A program made the position numbers and the translations under genes. Source: Prostheceraeus crozeri (Eukaryota; Platyhelminthes; Polycladida; Euryleptidae). Taken from it: a stretch of 64,000 bases of DNA. The stretch spans positions 154,001 through 218,000 of the forward strand of contig CAJQUW010007778.1 of NCBI GenBank assembly GCA_907163375.1, written 5' to 3'. Positions 55,501-64,000 of this stretch are shown here, piece by piece; positions within the stretch are counted from its first letter, which is position 1, and every line of letters starts with the position of its first letter. A model generated the notes under the pieces. The model was not told the DNA's origin and made no database searches. It saw only the letters and a list, made by a program, of their open reading frames with translations.

Positions 55501-58500
55501 AATTGGAGAAGGACGACCTGAGTATTTCATGGAGGATATGAACGCCTCCGCACTATGCCTTGATAGTGTGCGGCTGGCTGGATTAAAAACTTCGTTCATT
55601 GGATTGATCGAAGGGGAACAGTCGAATGGGCAGCTCGATTCCCCGACCTGAATCCTATGGGTTACTTCTTTTGGGGATGCGTTAAACACTTAGTATATTT
55701 CGTGCGCATGAATGACCTGGATCGTTTGCGAACTCGAATTCGTGATGCTTGTCAGGAAATTGTCGGTGATTCAGATTTCCTGAATCGAGTGTTCCATAAC
55801 TTTCACCATCGACTCAATTTTTGTGTGGCTGCTGGTGGGCAGCATTTTGAATATTTGTGAATACCTAGAAGCAGTGTATAATTTTCTTAATTTTATTGGT
55901 TACAATTATGCATTTTTCTCCTTTAAAAGTCATTTAAAGCGATCTACAAGATTAATTAAAATCTTGGTGCGCAATTTTATGGCCACCCTGTATATAGCTT
56001 ATACTTTCCAGGATGTGTTTTAGCCATACATAGTCATAGGCCTCCATAGGTCAATAATTATAATGTATGCGTAGATATGCAGTACATGTAAATGGTGTAT
56101 TGTCAGGTCGCATATTGCTTTCGTTAGATAAAAATCTGGTCAGTAGTACTGAATCGTGTTGCAGATAGGAGCTATAGTTTCAGTTAGGGTATACAAGGAG
56201 CAAGGAAAACCACTTGTTTGTCTGTTCTTGATTATTTTACATATTTCGCCCCTTTGATACGTAATCGAGAACCATAGTAGAACCATCGTTGTACCGGCCA
56301 TATAATCTGAACATAATCTGTACAAGCGCTGATACATATTGGAAAATTATGCTCAACATTGACTGTCTCTAGATTACATATCATCTAGAATAATCGGCGA
56401 AATGACCAGTTCCTGATCAGACACTGGGGGAATTCTTTTGTAATCGTCTAAAAATAATAAACTTCGATAAGCTTCGCGAAGTTTTTTGATTTTTTATTTC
56501 CTCCAAAGCAAAAAATATACTTCAGGGTTTTGCCAACTCAAGCAAATAACAGGAAGTGACGACCAGTGAGAAAAAGACTGGTTGACAAATTGATCTGAGT
56601 GGCTTTGTGCCATTCATTTTTATGGAGAATGCGTTTGCTAAAGATAATGCAGTCACTCATTCTCTCCCGTTTAAGTCAATTGACCCCATTGACAGGGTTA
56701 GGCGATTAGTGCGCCTCTATTTAATTCGATCGTAGGCAAGCGATGAATTGGTGTTCAGGATCTCCATGTCCTCCGACACTAAGCGCGTTTTCCTGGTTCT
56801 GTCGACTGATCTCTGTCCATCTACTTCAATTCCGAACGTCCATCTGTTCCAGTTCGAGTCGCTTCGTTGTCTTTCGACATGACCGAACCAGCGGAGTCGA
56901 GAACGACGCAAAATACAGCTGGTGCCCTCCAGGCCCAATTTTCTCAACGGGTCTTCATTCCTCCTTCGGTCAAAAAGCCTGATTCCGCACATTCTTATCA
57001 TGGCATTGTCTGAGCATGTATCAATAAAACTAGCAATAATTTGTAAATTTACAACATATTTTCAAGTCGCTTCTTGAACTCCATGTCATTGGCTTGTAGT
57101 GTGCCTCCTAGAAGTTGATGCTGGTCGCAATTTGTCCCGATACACCAATTACTTGTCAAACATTTTACCATGCGCTGATGTTCAATTAATGGAAGTGTGT
57201 GCTCGAACGATGGCGCACTTGGGCTTGCAAAGTGGTATGACCGAATACATTTCACGGGTTCTTAAACGGGCTCTGAATGAATGGTTGCGTGATGATCGAG
57301 CTGAGCATGCCCGTCTATGTGCGACATTCGTGCTGCGAGAATTTGCTCTCCAAACTCCGACAATGTTTTATCAAATGGTCACCAATTTCTTCGAATGCAT
57401 TCCATTTGGATTACGGGATTCCAAGGTAACGTTCTTCATTGAAATTTTACTTTTCCTGTTCTCATGTCTGTTATATTGATACTTTTGTTTTTCCCCCTTC
57501 TCCCCAAGTGATGTAACAACGTTGAAGAAATTCAATCTCTCAAACTTCGTGGATATACAGTATTTGTAAAGACTTACGAATACGGCATCAAAAGGCTTTC
57601 AAAAACTGAGAGTGAAGGACATGATGGCCAGTATAGCTCTAAGATGTCAGATAATGTGATCAGAGATCAAGATTCCATCTCCTTTCTTGGATTACCAGTT
57701 TACCGTAGTGTTTCCATGACAAGTCGTTGTAATTGCAATTACCAGCGATTTGTCGTGGAGACCGTATATCCAGTTGTTAATTTTGGAGGAAATCCCTGAG
57801 ACCCGATGTGAGCAAACATAGCAATTCCAACTATTCTCGGAACCAGGGCTGTCATTTGGTCGGCATTTACAGACTAATGGTCTGCACTTTTCACTAAGGT
57901 ATGTGTCTTTTAACCAACTTCTGTTTTCAGTTGCAGTCAGAAAATGTGGAATGTATAATGTAGGTAATGCCGAACTGTCAGCCCTCTCCCAACAAAATAT
58001 AGGCCCTACATGTAATCGTTGACATTAGCAGGCCTGTGATTACTCCTCAAATTCCTCAAATTTGTTTATTACTCCTCAAATCCTCAAAAATTCCTCAAAT
58101 ATAGCTTAACTATGAGAAATTCCTCAAATACGACACACTACAGACTAAATGTCGGATAATGTATTGTTTTTTGGCGAATGGCGATGATATGTAAACTTTC
58201 AAACAAGAAGCTAAGATAGAATCCTGTAACATGTACCCTACATCCATGCTGCTAATCATGAATCACTCATGATTTATTTCTTTTCTTTTTCTTCTCATGA
58301 TTTATAACTTAATGATTTTTCTCTCACATACTTGGTAGATCTTAGATAGCGTAATCCCGCTGTGCTAGCTAGATCTGATATTTTGATTGGAAACAGACCT
58401 GTCCTTTTATCATCTGAATGGGCAGACTGTTAAATAGAATCTTTTCAATATATAAGTTCCACATTCCACATGAGGAGAACCGTTGCTTGTCCTTCTAGTA

Positions 58501-61500
58501 AGTATTTTTAAATTTCTAGACATTTTAGGATATAATGATTTTCTTTTAGCCATGTCATATTTAGCACATCAAAAATTAACCAGTCGTTAGCTTGTTTTTT
58601 TTAATTTTGTTACCTTGACGCACTTTGTTACGTTGAATGTCGTTTTCATTTCTGCAAGCTACAGGGCTGCAGATGTTCCGGTTCGTCTGGACTTATTTTG
58701 CTAAGCAGAGAAGTTGTCCGAAGTTATTGTCTGTCGAAATCACTCATTAAATGCTTTCACGTATTTAATGAGTGAAACACAGCGATCAACCTACAGAAAT
58801 TGTATATTTGAGCACTGCAATTTTTTACTACTAACTTCATAATATTGCTTAGAATTCCAACAATAAAATGCACATTCAATTATTTTCATTAATTATCTTG
58901 ACCTTTGTCACAACCTTCTTTATATGTTTCTGCGAAAATGCTAAATGCATGCCTGTACTTCTTAAAGAACTTAAGGATATCGATCTTCCATATCCATTAT
59001 ATGATAACATATAGGTAGCCCAGCCCACTTGGATTTCAGTGCTCTTATCAACTGAAGCGTTTGTTTCACTCACTCTCTTTCCATTTTATTTCCGCTGAAC
59101 ATGAACATATCCGACGGGGTAAAGTGGATGGTCCCTAAATTTAGTGTCTACATGCCTCCTGGTCACTAGCGTGCGGGGATTGGAAGCGTATGAAGCTCTG
59201 CTATCTCATGAGTCTTTTTGCAGCTACATTTTCCAGGGTCTCCCGGCCGACATTTATCCTGGATGAATTATTCACGTATAGATCGTTTTCATAATTTGCT
59301 GAACACAGGTTGGTGTGAAATTAGTGCACACATTGCTTATCGTTGTATGTGAACTTAGATTAATTAAGACATTGAAGCACATAGTACTGGGTTGGTAGAT
59401 TTTCAACCTGGGTCTACTGCAAGATGTGGACGTCAATATCTCGGCGCAACTTCATGCGAATAGAGCTGATAATCTTTCACTCTTTGCCTGTATGAGACCA
59501 ACAACTCAACTGGCAAGCCTGTTCCCGTCATTTGTTTTGTGTTGTATGAGAGAATTCATGTTCATTTGAATGTAGATCGGAGCGATATGATCAAACGATA
59601 ACAAGTAAACAAAACCCACCAAAACTTATGTTGCAAAAAGTAAAATTAATAAGTTAGTGTGTAATGTGATGTATCCTTCATGATAAATTACTGACTTTTT
59701 TAAGTCACAAGCATTCCGTCAACGATTTTAAGCTTTCTATACTTATGGGTTACTCTCCTCCTAAATTTGTGTAAAGTCCGTAAAAATTAATCGTTGCAAA
59801 GCCCCAGATGCATGTGGTTGAGGATATATCCTACATTCAAAAAATTACAGTATACAAATCTGACAAGCATCATTGAATTGGAGACGATAGCGTGAAACAG
59901 AGTTGATCTGACATCCTCTGTTCGACACATTCTAAGCAGATAATACTTGAGGCAACAAATTGATTTCATAACAACGCGGGAAGTGATTATGACCAAGTCA
60001 GTATTCCTTTGCAATATACACAACTTCAAAAAGTGTGGTGTGGTCAACCCTTGGGTTACCTTCTTCGTTGTGACTTTCATGATTTGAAGTTTGGCCCAAA
60101 ATCCGTGCTAAAATTTGTAGTTTTTCTTGCAATTATCACATTAGGCTCCGTTTCCATTCCTCAAATTTTTCACAAAAAATCCTCAATTTTTTCATAGGCT
60201 AATCACAGGCCTGCATTAGTCAGTACGTTTCAAATATTTTCGGGTTGTACTGAGCAGTTCATTTTGCTGTGTCTTCAGTCTGATCTTACCTCTCGCGAAT
60301 TCGAGCATTGAGAGCTCTCAGTGTGATTCACACAAATTGACACAGTCGGCTTTAGCCCTACTCTATGGCTTTGATTTCCCTAGTTGCTAAAAATAGTGGC
60401 TTCATTCGGAGGCCTTCTTGTGCCTCGACTCGTGCTTTTCGCGTGCGTATGAGCCATTGATTAAAACGGGTAATAGTATGACGCTGTGACAGTGTCACAC
60501 TACCCAGGAACAATGGCCTCAAAAAAGAGTCCGTGGGGCGAGCTGTTTATTAACACCGCATTATCCGATATAATCTCAATTAATACAAAGTCTGTCTGTA
60601 GCTCGTACATACATATTAGCTATACACGCAGGCCCCTATAAGCTCTTAGGTGAAGGCAGTCTCGTTGCAAAATTAAGTCATACAGTAGGCCTATTATGCA
60701 TAATCGTGTAAAATTAATTAAGACCCCTATTACTATGAAGGTGAGTATAGTCCTTGGCCTACTACCGTGGACTTCGTCAATTCAAAAAGTAACACATATG
60801 GTAGTCCCATCTCCACATAAGGTAAGCCCCGATGCAGCTTGGGGTCAGCTTGCGTACGTTTTTAGCTCTAAAGCAGGCTATTGGGGTTTCTACTGGAATT
60901 GTGATCTGTTGGGATCCCAATGGAAATTTTCATTGGGATTGGCCTGGAAATTCATCCCAACGGCAAGCCTGCGAACAATGCTATCAAAGTTAATTCTCCA
61001 GTTCCTCCAGTGTTTCCTTTCTTCACTTAGGACACTGGAATTCATCAGGTCGAAATATAAAAGTGATCGGTGCACAAAAGCATACTGACTAAATTGATTC
61101 ATGTAATTGGAGTTCTGAAACACATGTATGAACAACACGTAGTTCTGACAACTACAATGCTCTTTAAGAAACTCAGAAGGTTTCTTCTCACGATATTGGT
61201 GAACAAGCAAAGCTCTTCTTCTCCTGAGAATTCTGGCGAATTGTGCTCTATGAAAGGAAGTTCTCTTTTATATAATTTGATGATGTGAACAAATCATGCA
61301 ACGAGTGAGCAAAATTTGCATTGTATCGAACAAACCTTAGTTTTCACTTCACCATTAGCCATACAGACTACTAAGATTTACTTCAAGTAGAAATAATTTT
61401 CATTCCATTCTCTCATTGCATTGTATATTATTATTATATTTTTCATTTTCAGCTTGTTGTTCGAGAGGCATCCGCCTTGACGGTTCGAGCTGCATTCTAC

Positions 61501-63852
61501 GTAACTTCCGAAAGAGAAACATATCGTTCTGCTCATAAAATGAAGATTCATCCTGTTTACTTGGATTGCTTAGCTGAAGTACTGCGTTCGGCGGATGAAC
61601 CGAATGCCGCTGGCAAACGTCGACAAGTGAGTTTCTAAGTTATCTTTGAAAAATAAGTGCATCAAGTTGTGCGCAGAATATACTGCGCCATTGAGATTGG
61701 GAGAGGAATGGTTCACAAGTCCCGACCGTTTCACCCATTTTGATAATTACAGTCGGTGCTAGGCCGTCCTCATTCCTGAATATTCACTAGACCGCCTTCA
61801 AATCTAGAATTCCAGCCTACTAACTTATCATGCGCATTATTCTCAATTACTAAATATGAAAATGTTTGATTGATTTTCTGTAAATGTGGTAGTGGTGTAA
61901 ATCATGCTTTATGACTTCATGATCGCGTTTACAATCTTGACAAGTGTGTTTGTGGATTTAATGAATGAAATCAATTATGATATTCGCAAGCTAATTCATG
62001 CATTACGAGCGTAGTAGACAGTACATCAGGAGAAGTCAATGCATTTTTGAAAATTATCGAATTGCTGTGTTTGACTACATTGACGTTATTTCAAACGAGT
62101 ATACTTGACATTTTTCTATCGGCATTTCTCACTCTCGGCAGTTTATGAATTCAAAAAAGACTGTGAATTAAAGCGGATCGGCTTTCCATGATAATGGGGA
62201 GCATGATTTGTCTTTGTGTCCGTCGAACTGCATATTGTTTTCTCATAGGGCCCAGTAAAGACTTTCACAGCAGCACCCAGTCCCGAGGGACAGGAAGACT
62301 CGTTTCTTAGTTAATGGCGAATTGAATTATTGAATTCTGACAAAGTAAAGCACTCGCAGCAATTCAAGCATATAGAAGGTAAATTTAGACAGTGTCGAGT
62401 CGACCGGTGAGAGTGCTATTTACATTTTGTTGAATTTATGAAGCAGAAAATTTGATTCAAACTTAGGTAACTTATGTTTCAAAATTGCAATGAAACATTA
62501 CTTCAAGGATATTGATTGCTCAGTTATGAACCAAACGATGAAATCCGATGATCAATCGCGGGAGTGGAACGGTCAAACTTATCCCAAACTGTACTTCTAT
62601 TGTGTCGAATACTGAAAACTCATGAACGAAAAAAAATGTTTGATGAACGGAACATCTCTATTTTGAGTTAATTCATTTTAGTCCTTGGACCCTCTAAGGA
62701 ATCACGTGAGTATTTTCAAAACATTTTTACTCCATTTTACAACTTTATTTTCATTGAAAATGATGTCATCAATTCGTTAATATTCTAATATTTCCTAAAG
62801 AAACTACTATACCGAGTGGCCCAGAAGTAACCGAATCCTGAATGATGTCAAAGGTCAACCCGTTGATCGATCTTCTCTTTGTTTGGAATACAATAAATGT
62901 AGGTCGATGGCAAATTCATGGCATTCAAAATAATGATCAGCTTTTTAAAATCTATGAAAAAATGAAAAAAAGTACCTGGCAGTATCTTTCATGTCTGTGT
63001 GGGAATGTTCTCCTCTACATGAACCATTACAATGGATTTATGAACAGGCAAGAAATTTAGAACGATATTCATGAAAGTTGATGGCAGCTGACGGTGGACT
63101 GTGAAAAAGGCCTTCGCTCATTGTAAATAATTCAAAAGTAAGGGAATGCCTTATATATATTTTATAACATATAAATTCCAATTAATTTCTATCTTCACGA
63201 AGTTATAGGAAGCTAAGCTTCAGGGAACTAAATATCAGTGTAATATTGTGCATTTAATTCTTTAGCTGGTGATAAAACCCCTCGTGGTTTGGCTTTCCTC
63301 TCGTTGATGCTTGAATGCTAGATTAAGGTAGGGCTCTGTCGGTATTGTTTTGAATAATAGCACCCTACATCGCAAAATACGGTTTAAGATTTTAAAATCC
63401 ATCTCGGGATGATTTCTTTCTTCTGCAATAAAAATTATTTCTTCACAGGCAACTGGTCGACAATCAGACGAGTGGTGGCATGGTAACATATTGTTATTGA
63501 ACGAGATGGTTGTGTGCTGTAATCCCCAACACGAACGTTTGAGAGCAGAAATGGAGCTTGGGATGAGTACCGGCAATTTTGATTTCTCATTAGCTTTCGG
63601 GGCCGGCTTTGGGTCAGTTATTTCATCTCAAACTCCTCTCTATCCACCCGGACATCCGGGAGCTGTAGTGACAAGTCTACGAGTGCCCGTAGGAGATTCT
63701 TACGCTTGCAAGCGTGTGATTAAAGAGAAGTACGATCTCGTATGGAATGTAGTTCTTGGATACAAAAATTCTAGATCAGGATTCATGGTTCAGACGATGC
63801 TACAAATCATTCCAAGACTAGCAGCCCTTAATGGGCCGGCCTTTCGCAGCAA
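52270..63852 (+). CDS. MTOR: mTOR serine/threonine kinase, first four coding exons
   Basis: PIK-related kinase at the core of TORC1 and TORC2, controlling growth from lysosome and cytoplasm. The exons 52270-52501, 57100-57425, 61453-61626 and 63449-63852 join in frame (GT-AG) to about 378 codons, matching roughly residues 1-380 of the 2549-residue human protein: the start of the N-terminal HEAT solenoid that binds RAPTOR/RICTOR. Matching blocks: RGGILGI/VCLLEVDAG (human KGGILAIASLIGVEGG), YTNYLSNILP, ALNEWLRDDRAEHARLCATF, ILLLNEMV (human LLILNELV) and LQIIPRLAALNGPAF (human LNLLPRLAAFRPSAF). Leaves in phase 2; FAT, FRB and kinase domains lie beyond the right edge. A 17-kb repeat-filled gap separates it from ZFYVE19, transcribed the other way. 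Confidence 0.95.
52502..54560. other. mTOR intron 1, 5' part
   Basis: 52740-52810 has a GC-rich inverted phrase GGGGCCCGTTGAAATA...GGGGGCCCC. 53060-53275 has CATCGACCGAGAGAAGGCGC and CATCTCTCGCCGCTTGGTCA, a further copy of the MITE core and tail. Otherwise nothing. Confidence 0.45.
54561..55990 (+). mobile_element. Second Tc1/mariner element, 1430 bp, inactive
   Basis: Inverted ends CAAGGTGGCCATAAAGTCGC (left) and complement of ...ATTTTATGGCCACCCTG (right), each bordered by TA (54559-54560 and 55991-55992). Same strand as mTOR, in intron 1. The transposase is related to that of the 280-2810 element but the ends differ, so it is another family. Confidence 0.93.
54813..55860 (+). pseudogene. 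Mariner transposase with lost catalytic Asp
   Basis: Begins MSLSIEHRVEIILLCG, with VSHTAVGRLLAKFKET (helix-turn-helix) and FSDEANFYLNGEVNKENCRY (first Asp). WIDRRGTVEWAARFPDLNPM is followed by GYFFWG where relatives have DYFFWG, so the third catalytic Asp is Gly (GAT to GGT). Also several frameshifts (near 55100-55170 and 55580-55610) and an early stop in the first 20 codons. Ends at 55860. Confidence 0.87.
56700..57010 (-). mobile_element. LINE ORF2 C-terminal fragment
   Basis: Minus strand: MCGIRLFDRRRNEDPLRKLG, RRSRLRWFGHVERQ and a WNRW...VDGQRS tail: the C-terminal Cys/Arg-rich end of RTE/L2-like elements. It ends only about 90 bp before mTOR exon 2, so it now supplies part of the upstream splice region. 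Confidence 0.78.
57100..57425 (+). CDS. MTOR: mTOR exon 2
   Basis: VCLLEVDAGRNLSRYTNYLS to FECIPFGLRDSK; the split codon with exon 1 reads GTG. HEAT-repeat helices as in the human N-terminus. Acceptor GGCTTGTAG, donor AAG|GTAACG, phase 0 out. Confidence 0.95.
58029..60213. mobile_element. TIR element of 2.2 kb in mTOR intron 2, family uncertain
   Basis: Ends CAGGCCTGTGATTA (left) and TAATCACAGGCCTG (right), flanked on both sides by CATTAG (58023-58028 and 60214-60219), a possible 6-bp target duplication. Next to each end lies a run of CCTCAAATT-like repeats in inverted order (58045-58130; 60155-60195). Contains the repeat 58320-58640. No transposase was recognised, so non-autonomous. hAT (8-bp) would be the usual guess from the ends; 6 bp fits it poorly. 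Confidence 0.7.
58320..58640 (+). repeat. Interspersed repeat, copy 2
   Basis: Diverged copy of 39755-40100, same orientation, including GATTGGAAACAGACCTGTCC and CTTGACGCACTTTGTTACG. Here it is inside the 2.2-kb TIR element; the other copy lies outside any such element that I can see. Confidence 0.85.
60214..61452. other. mTOR intron 2, 3' part, nothing recognised
   Basis: The ORFs at 60696-61088 and its shadow have no family signature. Confidence 0.45.
61453..61626 (+). CDS. MTOR: mTOR exon 3
   Basis: 58 codons, LVVREASALTVRAAFYVTSE to AAGKRRQ, phase 0 at both ends. Matches the IREGAVAALRACLILTTQRE region. Acceptor TTTTCAG, donor CAA|GTGAGT. Confidence 0.93.
61627..63448. other. mTOR intron 3, nothing recognised
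   Basis: 1.8 kb, AT-rich. The ORF at 62842-63060 (MMSKVNPLIDLLFVW...) has no known family and I take it as chance. Confidence 0.45.
63449..63852 (+). CDS. MTOR: mTOR exon 4
   Basis: 404 bp from ATGRQSDEWWHGNILLLNEM to GPAFRS. Has the conserved HGxLLLLNEMV block and LVWNVVLGYKNSRSGFMVQT (human VCQWVLKCRNSKNSLIQMT). A Gly/Pro-rich loop (YPPGHPGAVV) replaces the human linker. Acceptor TTCACAG, donor AA|GTAAGT, phase 2 out. Confidence 0.94.
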
Positions 63853-64000
63853 GTAAGTTGGGCTCATTACTTTTATGTTATCGAAAATGTTTTGATTATA
63901 TTTTGCACATTTTTAACAAATTCAATTCGGAATTATTCCTTCATCTGCCATCATTTAATACCAATTGGAATTCTTTCATGAGACGCTTGTATGAAGCCTG

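Noticed and set aside
60696-61210. Overlapping ORFs on both strands in mTOR intron 2
   Set aside because: Mutual shadows without protein-family features.
1-64000. LTR retroelement, endogenous virus or Polinton
   Set aside because: I looked for paired long direct repeats with TG...CA ends and for capsid, integrase or packaging-ATPase motifs and saw none that I could support.
1-64000. CRISPR array, operon or bacterial gene cluster
   Set aside because: The window is intron-rich animal DNA; the tandem repeats have no spacer structure.
1-64000. A shared function linking MOV10L1, ZFYVE19 and mTOR
   Set aside because: Different pathways, mixed strands and wide repeat-filled gaps; nothing in the sequence suggests co-regulation.

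Overview
The window is nuclear DNA of an animal. It is AT-rich, its coding blocks are short and separated by GT-AG introns of 0.1-5 kb, and it is crowded with interspersed repeats. I cannot name the species; the repeat mix (DD41D-type mariners, PIF/Harbinger, Penelope-like, CR1/L2-like and RTE-like LINEs, tRNA-derived SINEs) suits a non-vertebrate animal. Only three host genes can be supported, all identified from conserved protein sequence.

Left third, minus strand (3115-20390): nine exons of a MOV10L1/Armitage-type SF1 RNA helicase, the piRNA-pathway helicase. Every splice junction keeps the reading frame. The model runs from a putative start through two N-terminal barrel-like regions into helicase motifs I, Ia, II and III, and leaves the window before the C-terminal motor half. 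Its introns hold a mariner split by a Harbinger element, a roughly 950-bp minisatellite of alternating 51-bp units, several SINEs and a CR1/L2-like LINE.

Middle, minus strand (24155-35027): a complete six-exon ZFYVE19 (ANCHR) gene of 344 codons by my model, with an N-terminal FYVE-like zinc finger and a C-terminal B-box-like finger. It is an abscission-checkpoint protein. Its introns carry SINEs, a Harbinger-type MITE and a decayed RTE-like LINE.

35.0-52.2 kb is a gene-free gap built from repeats: Penelope-like RT and GIY-YIG pieces, a 1.7-kb foldback element with tandem-repeat arms, several MITEs sharing a common core, a 395-bp near-perfect tandem duplication, a 172-bp tandem repeat and an hAT-like transposase relic.

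Right end, plus strand (52270-63852 and beyond): four exons encoding the first ~378 residues (N-terminal HEAT repeats) of the kinase mTOR. A second mariner lies in intron 1 and a 2.2-kb TIR element in intron 2.

The three genes are not an operon and have unrelated roles (piRNA biogenesis, cytokinetic abscission, growth control). ZFYVE19 and mTOR are divergent across the repeat-filled gap. I found no convincing new multi-gene system. The most unusual material is structural: the nested transposon, the alternating minisatellite, the foldback element, the shared-core MITEs, a 2.2-kb element with a possible 6-bp target duplication, and a compact three-way-junction fold upstream of mTOR.
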